Of a DNA stretch of 64,000 nucleotides, positions 26,819 through 35,705 are shown piece by piece (position 1 is the stretch's first letter; every line of letters starts with the position of its first letter). The stretch covers positions 434,001-498,000 of the forward strand of contig NZ_BOMY01000002.1 in assembly GCF_016862435.1 (NCBI RefSeq), given 5' to 3'. A program made the translations under genes and the position numbers. The notes beneath the pieces were generated by a model. The model did not search any database, was not told where the DNA came from, and saw only the letters and a program-made list of their open reading frames with translations. Source of the DNA: Paractinoplanes tereljensis (GTDB lineage Bacteria; Actinomycetota; Actinomycetes; Mycobacteriales; Micromonosporaceae).

Positions 26819-27808
26819 TCAGCTCGGTGCTGGCCCGGTCGACCCACGCACCACGAGCTCCGGCTCGAACAACAGCTCGTCCGGCTGCACCCCGCTGCCC
26901 TCGATCTGATTGACCAGCAGATCGACGGCCGCCTGGCCCATCATCTCGATCGGCTGCCGCACCGTGGTCAGTGGCGGGTCGGTGCACGTCATCAACGCTG
27001 AGTCATCGAAGCCCACAATCGACACATCGGCCGGCACGTCCCGGCCGAGACGCCGGGCGGCCCGGATCGACCCGAGCGCCAGCACGTCGCTCGCGCAGAT
27101 CATGCCGGTGACGCCGCGCTCGATCAGCCGGCCGGCGGCCAGCCGGGCGCTCTCCATCGAGAAGTTGGTGCGTTCGACCAGCCAGTCGTCGCCGGCGATC
27201 TTCTCCAGCGCGGCCAGTTTGCGGCGGGACGGCACGTGGTCCTCGGGGCCCATCACCATGCCGATCCGCTGGTGGCCAAGGGATCGCAGATGCCCGTAGG
27301 CCTGCTCGACGGCCACCGCGTCGTCGGTCGAGATGTGCGGAAAGCCCAGGTCATCGACGCCGGCGTTGACCATGACGACCGGCATCCGGCGGTCGGTCAG
27401 CGCGCGGTAGTGGCTGTGCTCGGCGTCGGCCAGCGCGTAGGAACCACCGGCGAAGACGACCCCGGAGACCTGGTGGTCGAGCAGCATCTCGATGTAGTCG
27501 CGCTCGGGCACACCGCCGATCGTGCGGGCCGCGAGCAGCGGCGTGAAGCCGCGCTGGGCGAGCGACGCGGTCACCACCTCGGCCAGCGCCGGGAAGATCG
27601 GGTTCTGCAACTCGGGCAGGACGAGACCGACCAGCCGGCCGCGCTCACCCCGCAGTTTGGTGGGCCGCTCGTAGCCCAGGACATCGAGCGCGGTCAGCAC
27701 CGACGCGCGGGTGGCCTCGGAGACGCCGCTGCGTCCGTTGAGCACCCGGCTGACGGTCGCCTCGCTGACTCCCGCCTTCTTTGCCACCTCGGCCAGACGT
27801 TTGGTCAC
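26819..27808 (-). CDS. LacI-family repressor of the alpha-glucan operon
   Basis: 329 residues. The N-terminal LacI helix-turn-helix and hinge are clear (LAEVAKKAGVSEATVSRVLNGRSGVSEATRA), followed by a periplasmic-binding-protein-like effector domain ending in the dimer region. It is immediately upstream of, and on the same strand as, the binding-protein/permease/GH13/GH87 genes, so it most likely represses them until a gluco-oligosaccharide binds. TTGCAA-type sequences just upstream of its own start may be operators. ATG at 27808. Confidence 0.93.
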   Translation of the reverse strand: MTKRLAEVAKKAGVSEATVSRVLNGRSGVSEATRASVLTALDVLGYERPTKLRGERGRLVGLVLPELQNPIFPALAEVVTASLAQRGFTPLLAARTIGGVPERDYIEMLLDHQVSGVVFAGGSYALADAEHSHYRALTDRRMPVVMVNAGVDDLGFPHISTDDAVAVEQAYGHLRSLGHQRIGMVMGPEDHVPSRRKLAALEKIAGDDWLVERTNFSMESARLAAGRLIERGVTGMICASDVLALGSIRAARRLGRDVPADVSIVGFDDSALMTCTDPPLTTVRQPIEMMGQAAVDLLVNQIEGSGVQPDELLFEPELVVRGSTGPAPS

Positions 27809-27829
27809 GGCGGAATACTACGTCAGATC

Positions 27830-27856
27830 TTTGCAAAATCAGAACCCATGCTTGCA
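27830..27856. promoter_or_regulatory. TTTGCAAA and CTTGCAA motifs upstream of the LacI gene
   Basis: An 8-bp palindrome TTTGCAAA (27830-27837), 22 nt upstream of the regulator start, is followed by CTTGCAA. TTGCAA elements are common in MalR/AglR-type operators. The identification is tentative; the same motif is not obvious before the transport operon. Confidence 0.3.
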
Positions 27857-27934
27857 ACTGAACCGGATCAGCTTCGGCTGCACTTGCAGCAGGGTTTCGT
27901 GGCCGGCGGCGTGAGCTGCTGCGAGAATTGACGC

Positions 27935-28354
27935 ATGGCACGACGAACGAAGGTGGCCACCGCCTGCCCTTGCGGGCGCCTCGGCTTGGCGTACGACGAA
28001 TGCTGCGAACCCGCCCACCAGGGGCACTCCCCCGCAACCGCCGAGGCGCTGATGCGCTCGCGCTATTCGGCGTTCGCGCTCGACGACGACGCTTACGTGT
28101 TGAGTTCCTGGCACCCGGACACCCGGCCGGCCCGAGTCGAGCCCGACTCGCACCTGAAGTGGATGGGGCTCGACATCCTGGAGACGGTCGGCGGCGGCAT
28201 GTTCGACGCCGAGGGCGTGGTCGAGTTCCGGGCCCACTACAAAGACCACGGCAAGCGCGGTGACATGGTCGAGCGCAGCCGTTTCGTACGCCATGACGGT
28301 CAGTGGGTGTACTGGGGGCCGATCCTTACCAACGGCTCACTCGCCAACATCTGA
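27935..28354 (+). CDS. YchJ-family protein with SEC-C-like zinc motif
   Basis: 139 residues. The N-terminal CPCGRLGLAYDECCEP is the Cys-rich SEC-C/YchJ zinc-binding signature, followed by the NTF2-like YchJ core (ALMRSRYSAFALDDDAYVLSSWHP, then FRAHYKDHG). The family length (~130-160 residues) is matched. The function of YchJ proteins is not established. It lies 22 nt upstream of the tryptophan dioxygenase gene and could be co-transcribed, though a metabolic link is not known. Confidence 0.9.
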   Translation: MARRTKVATACPCGRLGLAYDECCEPAHQGHSPATAEALMRSRYSAFALDDDAYVLSSWHPDTRPARVEPDSHLKWMGLDILETVGGGMFDAEGVVEFRAHYKDHGKRGDMVERSRFVRHDGQWVYWGPILTNGSLANI

Positions 28355-28376
28355 CCTGGTGTGATCTGCTGCAAGG

Positions 28377-29231
28377 GTGGCTAGCGAACAACGACCCCTG
28401 GAAGACGGCATAGTCCGCGACTTCAAGGTCAACCTGTCGTACGGGGCGTACCTGCACCTGGACGAGATCCTCGACGCTCAACACCCGGTGAGCACCCCCG
28501 AGCACCACGACGAGCTGCTGTTCATCCTGCAGCACCAGACCTCCGAGCTGTGGCTCAAGCTGGTGCTGCACGAGCTGCGCGCGGTGCAGCGGTGGCTCGC
28601 CGCCGACGACCTGCGCCCGGCGCTTAAGGGCCTGGCCCGGGTCAAACACATCCAGCGCACGCTGACCGAGCAGTGGTCGGTGCTGGCCACCCTGACCCCG
28701 AGCGAGTACGCCGAGTTCCGCAGCTTCCTCGGCACGTCGAGCGGCTTCCAGTCGTACCAGTACCGGGCGGTCGAGTTCATGCTCGGCAACAAGGACCGCC
28801 GGATGCTGTCGATCTTCGACGACGACCCGTCGGCCCGTGCCCTGCTGCTGGAAGCGCTGGAAGCACCGAGCGTCTACGACGAGTTCCTGCGCTATCTCTC
28901 CCGGCATGCGTACGCCGTGCCGGTCGAGCTGCTCCAGCGGGACGTGACGCTGCCGTACAAATTCAACGAGGACCTGGTGGCGGTCTTCGTGGAGATCTAC
29001 AACGACCCGGAGAAGCACTGGGGCGCTTACGAGGCCTGCGAGGAACTCGTCGACCTGGAGGAGAACTTCCAGCTCTGGCGCTTCCGGCACCTCAAGACGG
29101 TGGAGCGGACGATCGGCTTCAAGCGCGGCACCGGCGGCTCCAGCGGGGTCGCCTTCCTCAAGGCCGCCCTCGACCTGACATTCTTCCCCGAGCTGTACGC
29201 CGTCCGCACCGAGATCGGAGCTCCCCGTTGA
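28377..29231 (+). CDS. kynA: Tryptophan 2,3-dioxygenase
   Basis: 284 residues. Cytoplasmic haem enzyme that opens the indole ring of L-tryptophan with O2 to N-formylkynurenine, the first step of the kynurenine pathway. Visible signatures include LSYGAYLHLDEIL, HHDELLFILQHQTSELWLK (distal-side His region), and the conserved FRSFLGTSSGFQSYQYR; the proximal haem His lies in the C-terminal half. Start GTG at 28377. The stop overlaps the TTG start of the kynureninase gene. Induction by tryptophan is common for the family, but no regulator is adjacent. Confidence 0.95.
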   Translation: MASEQRPLEDGIVRDFKVNLSYGAYLHLDEILDAQHPVSTPEHHDELLFILQHQTSELWLKLVLHELRAVQRWLAADDLRPALKGLARVKHIQRTLTEQWSVLATLTPSEYAEFRSFLGTSSGFQSYQYRAVEFMLGNKDRRMLSIFDDDPSARALLLEALEAPSVYDEFLRYLSRHAYAVPVELLQRDVTLPYKFNEDLVAVFVEIYNDPEKHWGAYEACEELVDLEENFQLWRFRHLKTVERTIGFKRGTGGSSGVAFLKAALDLTFFPELYAVRTEIGAPR

Positions 29232-30448
29232 TCGACCTGATCGCCCGCGCCGCCGCGCTCGATTCGGCCGACCCGCTCGCCGGTTACCGGGAGCAGTTCC
29301 TGGCCCCCGACGACTTCGACGTGGTGTCCTACCTGGACGGAAACTCGCTGGGCCGCCCGCTGATCGCCACTGCCGCCCTGATGGAGAGGTTCATCCGGGA
29401 GCAGTGGGCGGGCCGGCTCATCCGCGGCTGGACGGACAGCTGGATGGAGTGGCCGATCCAGCTCGGTGACCGTCTTGGATCAGTTGCCCTGGGCGCTGCG
29501 GCCGGCCAGGTGGTGATCGGGGACTCGACCACGGTCCTGATCTACAAGCTGGCCCGCGCGGCCGTCTCCGTCGACGGCCGCCGGAACCGGGTCGTTCTCG
29601 ACACCGACAATTTCCCCACCGACCGGTACGTCCTGGAAGGCATCGCCGCCGAACGCGATCTCGAACTGGTCTGGATCGAGACCGACCCGGTCACCGGCAT
29701 CCACCCCGGCCAGGTCGCCGAGGTGGTCGACGAGCGCACCGCACTGGTCCTGTTCAGCCACGTCGCCTATCGGTCCGGCTGGTTGGCCGACGTCGCCGAG
29801 ATCAACCGGATCGCCCACGCGGCCGGCGCGCTGACCATGTGGGACCTGTGCCACTCGGTCGGCTCGGTGCCGATCGAGCTGGACAATTGGGGCGTTGACC
29901 TGGCCGTCGGCTGCACGTACAAGTACCTGAACGGCGGCCCCGGGGCGCCCGCGTTCGCGTACCTCCGGGAGGGTTTGCAGGACACCCTGCGCCAGCCGAT
30001 CCAGGGTTGGATGGGCCACCGGGCCTCGTTCGAGATGGGCCCCGGCTACGAGCCTGCGCCGGGTAGCCGTGCCCTGCTCAGCGGCACCCCCGCCATCCTC
30101 GCCATGGTCCCGCTGCACGCCAACCTGGACATGCTTGCCGCCGCCGGCATCGAGGCGGTGCGCGCCAAGTCGTTGCTGCTCACCGCCTACGCCCTGGACC
30201 TGGCCGACGAGTGGCTGACCCCGTTCGGCGTCGAGGTGGTCAGCCCGCGCGACCCGGGCCGCCGCGGCGGCCACGTCACGCTGCGCCGCGACGGCTTCGA
30301 GGCCCTGCTCGACCCGCTGTGGGCGGAAGGGGTCATCCCCGACTACCGCCGCCCCGACGGCCTGCGGATCGGCCCGGCCCCGCTGAGCACCAGCTTCGGC
30401 GAGGTCTACCGCGGCCTGTCCACGCTGCGCGACCTGCTCGCGAAGTGA
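29228..30448 (+). CDS. kynU: Kynureninase
   Basis: 406 residues. A PLP enzyme that cleaves kynurenine to anthranilate and alanine (or 3-hydroxykynurenine to 3-hydroxyanthranilate). The PLP-binding Lys lies in CTYKYLNGGPGAPAF, with the upstream Asp in TMWDLCHSVGSVP and the substrate-side YLDGNSLGRPL. The TTG start at 29228 overlaps the dioxygenase stop (TTGA), and its own stop overlaps the next start (GTGA), so three proteins are coupled. The absence of a kynurenine hydroxylase nearby suggests anthranilate as product. Confidence 0.95.
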   Translation: MIDLIARAAALDSADPLAGYREQFLAPDDFDVVSYLDGNSLGRPLIATAALMERFIREQWAGRLIRGWTDSWMEWPIQLGDRLGSVALGAAAGQVVIGDSTTVLIYKLARAAVSVDGRRNRVVLDTDNFPTDRYVLEGIAAERDLELVWIETDPVTGIHPGQVAEVVDERTALVLFSHVAYRSGWLADVAEINRIAHAAGALTMWDLCHSVGSVPIELDNWGVDLAVGCTYKYLNGGPGAPAFAYLREGLQDTLRQPIQGWMGHRASFEMGPGYEPAPGSRALLSGTPAILAMVPLHANLDMLAAAGIEAVRAKSLLLTAYALDLADEWLTPFGVEVVSPRDPGRRGGHVTLRRDGFEALLDPLWAEGVIPDYRRPDGLRIGPAPLSTSFGEVYRGLSTLRDLLAK

Positions 30449-31437
30449 CCTCGTACGTCCAGGCCGCCTCCCTGTGGTGGGACGGCCGGCTGCGCACCGG
30501 CGTGGCGCTGCGCCTCGGCGACGCCGGCTCGGCCACCCCGGTGGTCGAGGTGCCCGAGTCGGAGCCGGTCCGCACGCTGCCCGGCACCCTGCTGCCCGGC
30601 CTGGTCGACGCGCACGTGCACGCCGCGCTGGTCGACCTGGCCACGGTCCGGGCCGGCGGCATCGCCGGCGTCTGGGATCTCGGCGGCGTGCCCGCGCGGC
30701 TGGCCGAGCTGTCCGGCCAGCCGAGACTCCCCCGACTCCGCTACGCGGGTCCGTTTTTGATCGCTCCCGGCGGCTATCCGAGCGACCGGGCCTGGGCGGC
30801 GAAGGGCAGCTGGCGCGAGATCGACTCGGCCGCCGCCGCAACCGAGGCGGTCGACCAGGCCGCACGGGCCGGTGCCACCCTGATCAAGGCGACGGCCCAC
30901 GCCGGCGGCCCGCAACTGCGCCTGTTCACGATGACCGCGATCGCCGACGCGGCCCACGACCGCGGCCTGCCGCTGGTGGTCCACGCCGAAGGCCCCGGCA
31001 CGGTCGCGGTGGCTTACGAGGCCGGCGCCGACCTGCTGGCCCACACCCCGTGGACCGAGCCGCTGGACCGAGGCCTGATCCGCGCGTGCGCCGAACGCAT
31101 GCAATGGATCAGCACCCTGGACATCCACGGCTGGGGAGTGCCAACCCCGGAATTGGCCACGGCCGTAGCCAACCTGCGGCGCTTCCTGGAGTACGGCGGG
31201 CAGGTCCGCTACGGCACCGACCTCGGCAACGGCCCACTGATCCCCGGCGTGAACCCACGAGAGATCCGAGCCCTGCAGTCAGCCGGCCTGACCCCGAACG
31301 ACATCCTGCAGTCAATGACCGGCCCCGACGTGACGTGGATCCCCGGCGGCCTGGACCTGGACCCCACCCGCTTCGCCGAAACCCTGGCCACCGCCCGAGT
31401 CCTGGATGACTCGATCCAGCCCCGCACGGGGGCGTAG
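30445..31437 (+). CDS. Amidohydrolase-superfamily metal-dependent hydrolase
   Basis: 330 residues of the amidohydrolase fold. Metal ligands expected of the family are visible in order: HxH in LVDAHVHAAL, Lys in LIKATAHAGG, His in PLVVHAEGPG, His in LLAHTPWTEP and Asp in RYGTDLGNG. It starts with GTG overlapping the kynureninase stop by 4 nt. A formamidase is required between the dioxygenase and kynureninase and no standard KynB-type gene is present, so this enzyme may hydrolyse N-formylkynurenine. That is inference from position; other substrates (a cyclic amide or an indole-derived lactam) are possible. Confidence 0.85.
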   Translation: MTSYVQAASLWWDGRLRTGVALRLGDAGSATPVVEVPESEPVRTLPGTLLPGLVDAHVHAALVDLATVRAGGIAGVWDLGGVPARLAELSGQPRLPRLRYAGPFLIAPGGYPSDRAWAAKGSWREIDSAAAATEAVDQAARAGATLIKATAHAGGPQLRLFTMTAIADAAHDRGLPLVVHAEGPGTVAVAYEAGADLLAHTPWTEPLDRGLIRACAERMQWISTLDIHGWGVPTPELATAVANLRRFLEYGGQVRYGTDLGNGPLIPGVNPREIRALQSAGLTPNDILQSMTGPDVTWIPGGLDLDPTRFAETLATARVLDDSIQPRTGA

Positions 31438-31446
31438 AAAGGACGC

Positions 31447-32265
31447 ATGGGGAAGATCGGGATTTCGGGAGCTACCGGGCGGCTTGGTGGACGGGTGGCT
31501 CGGCTTGTCGGCGGAACGCCGCGACTGCTGGTGCGGGATGCCTCGCGGGCGCCGGAGGGCGCCGACGTGGCGGTGGCCGACTATGCCGACGGCGACGCGG
31601 TCCGGAAAGCCCTCGAAGGGGTCGACACCGTGTTGATGGTGTCGGCGGCGGAGACGCTGGGGCGGGTGGCGCAGCATCGCAGCTTTGTTGACGCGGCCGC
31701 GGCGGCCGGGGTCGAGCACCTGGTCTACACGTCGTTTGCGGGGGCCTCGCCGGACGCTACGTTCACGCTGGCCCGCGACCACTGGCACACCGAGCAGCAC
31801 ATTCGCGACAGCGGGCTCGCCTTCACCTTCCTGCGGGACAACCTCTACGCCGACTTCCTGCCGTTCCTGGTCGGGGACGACGGCGTGATTCGCGGGCCGG
31901 CCGGGGACGGGCGCGCGGCCGTCGTCGCTCAGGATGACATCGCGGATGCCCTGGTCGCGGTGCTGCGGGAGCCGGCGCCGCACGCCGGGAAGACGTACGA
32001 GATGACCGGACCGGAGGCACTCAGCCTGGCCGAGGTGGCCGCGACGGTCGCGGAGGTGACCGGCAAGCCGGTCACCTTTCACCACGAAACCCTCGAGGAG
32101 GCGTACGCCTCGCGAAAGCAGTACTCGGCGCCGGACTGGCAGGTCGACGCCTGGGTCAGCACCTACACCGCAATCGCGGCCGGCGAGCTGGCCCGGGTCT
32201 CGGACGACGTGCGGGCGCTGACCGGGCACCCGGCCACCTCACTGCGCGACCTTCTGCAGGCCTGA
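31447..32265 (+). CDS. NmrA/QOR2-like NAD(P)H-binding reductase
   Basis: 272 residues. The atypical short-chain-dehydrogenase Rossmann loop GISGATGRLGGRVA is followed by NmrA-type features: VDTVLMVSAAE, HLVYTSFAGASPDATF and LAFTFLRDNLY. Proteins of this group act as NAD(P)H-dependent quinone or oxidoreductase-like enzymes, or as redox sensors. The ATG follows AAAGGA, 9 nt after the amidohydrolase stop, so it may be the last gene of the kynurenine operon. The 3' end overlaps the convergent SulP gene by 27 nt. Confidence 0.88.
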   Translation: MGKIGISGATGRLGGRVARLVGGTPRLLVRDASRAPEGADVAVADYADGDAVRKALEGVDTVLMVSAAETLGRVAQHRSFVDAAAAAGVEHLVYTSFAGASPDATFTLARDHWHTEQHIRDSGLAFTFLRDNLYADFLPFLVGDDGVIRGPAGDGRAAVVAQDDIADALVAVLREPAPHAGKTYEMTGPEALSLAEVAATVAEVTGKPVTFHHETLEEAYASRKQYSAPDWQVDAWVSTYTAIAAGELARVSDDVRALTGHPATSLRDLLQA

Positions 32266-34323
32266 GCTCTCCACCGCGTACATCTTCGCCTCGGCCAGGT
32301 CGAAGTAGAGGCCGGTGAGGGTGAGCCGGCCGGCCTCCTCGGCCGCCCGCACCGTCGGGTAACTGCGCAGGTTGGCCAGCTGGCGGTTCACGTTCTCGGT
32401 GACACACCGGGTCTCGTCGGTGTCGCCGGTTAAGTCGTTGGCCGAGCCGGTCAGCCAGCGGCCCAGGTCGCCGGAGTTGCCGCCGGCCATCATCGCGCGC
32501 ACCGCGCCGCAGCCGGAGTGCCCGCAGACGGTGATGGTGCGGACGCCGAGCACCCCGACGGCGTACTCGATGGCGGCGCCCACCGAGGAGTCGGCGCCGC
32601 CGTGCGGTGGCACGACGTTGCCGATGTTGCGCACGCAGAACAGGTCGCCGGGGCCGCTCGTGGTGATCACGTTGGGCACCAGCCGGGAGTCGGCGCAGGC
32701 GATGAAGAGCTGTTCGGGCTGCTGGCCGTCGCGGGCCAGGCCGGCCAGGTGCGGCTGGACGAGCGGGGCGACGCTGCGTTCGAACTCGTGGATGCCGGCC
32801 GCCATCGCGTTGCGCCGCTGCCGGTCCAGGTTCTGCCACTGCGACCAGGAACCGAACCGTCGCGGGGTGCTCTTCCCGGCGCCGAGGCGCCCGCGCTTCG
32901 CGCGACCGAACCAACCGTCGTGGGTCTCGCGCACATCGACGGTTCCGCCGCTCTTCTCGTACGCCTCCCGCCAGTCCTCGATCACCTGGAAGGCGCCGTG
33001 ATCGAGGTAGTCGAGGTGTAGTTCGACCGTGACGTGCTGGCCGGCCGGCAGCGCGGCCAGTGCCCGGGCGACCCGGCCGGACCCGATGAACGCCAGGCTG
33101 CCGCTGATCGTGACCCGCGAACCGTCGGTGCGGATCTCGCAGCGGGCCAGCCGCCACAGCATCAGCAGGATCGCGCAGACCATCCCGGCCGCGACCCCGG
33201 TGAGCAGGTCGGTGGCCACCACCCCGCCCGCGGTGACCAGGTAGGTGGGCAGTTCCCGGTGCCGGGCGTAGGTGCGGATCTGGGCCAGGCTGATCAGCCG
33301 CAACCCGACCACGACCAGCACCGCGGCGAGTACGGCGAGCGGAATGGCCTCGAGCAGCCCGGCGCAGAGCAGCACCACCGCGGCGATCCAGACGCCGTGC
33401 AGGATCGCCGACGCGCGGGTGCGGGCGCCGGCCGCCACGTTGGCCGAGCTGCGCACGATGACGCCGGTGACCGGCAGGCCGCCGAGCAGGCCGGAGACCG
33501 TGTTGGCGCAGCCCTGGGCCACCAGTTCACGGTTGAGGTCGGCGCGCGGGCCGTCGTGCATCCGGTCGACGGCGACCGCGGAGAGCAGCGATTCGACGCT
33601 GGCGACCATGGCGATGGTGGCCACCGCGAGGCCGATCTCCCAGAGCGGGGCGTCCGGCCAGACCGGCCCGGTCAGCGCGGACAGCGGCGCGTCGGGCAGG
33701 TCGACCCGCTCGACGTCGGCGCCGATCATCGCGGCCACCGCGGTGACCGCGACCACCGCGACAAGCGCGGCGGGGATCATCGCTAGCCGTTTGAGGTGCG
33801 GCCACAGCACGAGTACGGCGATGGTGGCCAGGCCCAGCGCCATCGAGATGCCGTGGTGACCGGCGATCTGGGCGGGCAGATCACGCAGGTTGCGCCAGGC
33901 CGAGCTCTGGGCGTTGCCGCCGAGCAGCACGTGCACCTGGCTGAGCGCGATGACCAGGCCGATGCCGGCGAGCATGCCGTGCACCACGGCCGGGGACAGG
34001 GCCAGGGCGGCGCGGCCCAGGCGGGAGGCGCCGAGCACGATCTGGACCAGGCCGGCGACGGCGACGATCGCAGCGGTGCCGGCCATGCCGTACGCGGCGA
34101 TGGTCCCGGCCACGATCACGGTGAGACCCGCGGCCGGGCCGCTGACCTGCAGTGGGGCCCCGCCGAGCGCGCCCGCGACGAGGCCGCCGACGACAGCGGC
34201 TATCAGGCCCGCGAGAAGCGGGGCCCCCGATGCGGCCGCGATACCAAGGGAGAGCGGGATCGCGATGAGGAACACCACGATCGACGCGGGAAGGTCATGT
34301 CGGATAAGCCTCATGACGGACAT
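32239..34323 (-). CDS. SulP-family anion transporter fused to beta-carbonic anhydrase
   Basis: 694 residues. The first ~400 form a SulP/SLC26 transporter with 10-14 hydrophobic helices (PLSLGIAAASGAPLLAGLIAA; SVESLLSAVAVDRMHDGPRADLNRELVAQG). A short STAS-like segment (~415-480, VTISGSLAFIGSGRVARAL) follows. The C-terminus is a beta-carbonic anhydrase with Zn ligands Cys in ACADSRL and His/Cys in CGHSGCGAV. Such fusions are expected to move bicarbonate or another anion and interconvert it with CO2 at the inner face of the membrane. ATG at 34323 is used; ATG at 34314 is also possible. No regulator is adjacent. Confidence 0.94.
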   Translation of the reverse strand: MSVMRLIRHDLPASIVVFLIAIPLSLGIAAASGAPLLAGLIAAVVGGLVAGALGGAPLQVSGPAAGLTVIVAGTIAAYGMAGTAAIVAVAGLVQIVLGASRLGRAALALSPAVVHGMLAGIGLVIALSQVHVLLGGNAQSSAWRNLRDLPAQIAGHHGISMALGLATIAVLVLWPHLKRLAMIPAALVAVVAVTAVAAMIGADVERVDLPDAPLSALTGPVWPDAPLWEIGLAVATIAMVASVESLLSAVAVDRMHDGPRADLNRELVAQGCANTVSGLLGGLPVTGVIVRSSANVAAGARTRASAILHGVWIAAVVLLCAGLLEAIPLAVLAAVLVVVGLRLISLAQIRTYARHRELPTYLVTAGGVVATDLLTGVAAGMVCAILLMLWRLARCEIRTDGSRVTISGSLAFIGSGRVARALAALPAGQHVTVELHLDYLDHGAFQVIEDWREAYEKSGGTVDVRETHDGWFGRAKRGRLGAGKSTPRRFGSWSQWQNLDRQRRNAMAAGIHEFERSVAPLVQPHLAGLARDGQQPEQLFIACADSRLVPNVITTSGPGDLFCVRNIGNVVPPHGGADSSVGAAIEYAVGVLGVRTITVCGHSGCGAVRAMMAGGNSGDLGRWLTGSANDLTGDTDETRCVTENVNRQLANLRSYPTVRAAEEAGRLTLTGLYFDLAEAKMYAVESSGLQKVAQ

Positions 34324-34393
34324 ATCCGAAAAATAGCGAAGAAGAGTTAACTGGCCGTTACGGCGCGTAGTTCTTCAGGTAAGGCACAGCAAA

Positions 34394-34421
34394 CTGCCGC
34401 CGGCTACACAGCCGGCGGCAG
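34394..34421 (-). terminator. Terminator of the epimerase gene
   Basis: A perfect 12-bp stem with an ACAC loop lies downstream of the epimerase stop and is followed on the minus strand by TTTGCTG. Confidence 0.8.
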
Positions 34422-34437
34422 CAGAGTGAAACGCGTG

Positions 34438-35511
34438 TCAGGCCTTCCACAGCTCCTGGTTGGCCTCGTACATCTCGCGCAGGATGGCCGGCACGTCGTA
34501 GGTCAGCTTCCAGTCGGGGTAGTGCTGCTGGAAACGGGCCAGGCCGCTGATCCACCACTGGTGGTCGCCGGCCCGGGCCTGCTCGACGTAGTCGGTGCGG
34601 GCCTCGATCCCGGTGATCTCGCTGGCCAGCTGGAACGCCTCGATAACCGAGCAGTTCGAGTAGCGACCGCCACCCATGTTGTAGACCTCGGCGACTCGGG
34701 GCGCCCGGTGGAACGCCTCGAACGCCGACACCAGGTCGCTGGAGTGGATGGCGTCGCGAACCTGCTTACCCTTGTAGCCGTAGATGTGGTACTGCCGCTG
34801 CTCCATGACGCACCGCATGACGTACGCCAGGAAGCCGTGCAGCTCGGCCGCCGAGTGGCCGGGGCCGGTGAGCGTGCCGCCGCGGAAGACCGCGGTGGGC
34901 ATGTCGAAGTAGCGGCCGTACTCCTGCACCATCACGTCGGCGGCGACCTTGCTGGCGCCGAACACCGAGTGCATCGACTGGTCGATCGACATGGTCTCGT
35001 CGATGCCGTCGTACCACTTGTGGTCCTCGGGCAGCTCGTACCGGGTCTCCTGCTCGATCAGCGGCAGCGAGTTGGGCAGATCGCCGTACACCTTGTTGGT
35101 CGAGGTGAAGATGAACGGCGCCGCCGGCACGTGCTGGCGGACCGCCTCGAGCATGTTGAGCGTGCCGACCGCGTTCACGTCGAAGTCGGTGAACGGCTCG
35201 CGGGCGGCCCAGTCGTGCGAGGGCTGCGCGGCGCAGTGGATGACCAGCCCGACGTTCTTACCGAGCCCGGCGAAGAGCTTGGCCAGGCCGTCCCGATCGC
35301 GAATGTCGATGTCGTGGTGGGTGTACCGTTCACCGACCTCTTTTTTCAGGCGGTCCAGGTTCCACTTGGTGGAACCGTCCTTGCCGAAGAAGTAGCCGCG
35401 CATGTCGTTGTCGACGCCGACCACGTCCATGCCGAGACCGGCGAAGTGCCGGACCGACTCGGAGCCGATGAGCCCCGCCGAGCCGGTGACCACGACCACA
35501 CTGCTGCTCAT
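34438..35511 (-). CDS. NAD-dependent epimerase (CDP-paratose 2-epimerase-like)
   Basis: 357 residues of the extended short-chain dehydrogenase family. The Rossmann loop is [11 protein letters not shown], with an NAD-ribose Asp in VDNDMRG and the catalytic Thr/Ser region [10 protein letters not shown]. The usual active-site YxxxK reads FGASK ([13 protein letters not shown]), so the tyrosine is a phenylalanine. The [18 protein letters not shown] segment and overall length resemble RfbE-like CDP-paratose 2-epimerases. It should act on a nucleotide sugar for a cell-surface glycan. It is a single gene with its own terminator; ATG 35511 follows GGAGG. The 194-bp stretch 35512-35705 upstream holds no gene and presumably contains its promoter and that of the divergent peptide-ligase operon. 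Confidence 0.87.
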   Translation of the reverse strand: MSSSVVVVTGSAGLIGSESVRHFAGLGMDVVGVDNDMRGYFFGKDGSTKWNLDRLKKEVGERYTHHDIDIRDRDGLAKLFAGLGKNVGLVIHCAAQPSHDWAAREPFTDFDVNAVGTLNMLEAVRQHVPAAPFIFTSTNKVYGDLPNSLPLIEQETRYELPEDHKWYDGIDETMSIDQSMHSVFGASKVAADVMVQEYGRYFDMPTAVFRGGTLTGPGHSAAELHGFLAYVMRCVMEQRQYHIYGYKGKQVRDAIHSSDLVSAFEAFHRAPRVAEVYNMGGGRYSNCSVIEAFQLASEITGIEARTDYVEQARAGDHQWWISGLARFQQHYPDWKLTYDVPAILREMYEANQELWKA

Positions 35512-35705
35512 CAAGACCTCCGTGAAGGGCTGAATCGGAACGGCCCGAGGTTACAGGGTGTGCGCACTGGCGCGGGCTGCCGGGCGCTGTGTCGCCAACG
35601 TCATGCTTTGTTCGAGCGTGAAATGGGCACGTCACCTATTCGGCACATCCGATGGCGAGGCTCCCGGGACAGGGACAGTCATCAACTCGGACATAGGCGG
35701 TCTAC

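Noticed and set aside
28673..29227. Upstream extension of the kynureninase frame
   Set aside because: It lies within the tryptophan dioxygenase gene; the real start is the TTGA-coupled TTG at 29228.
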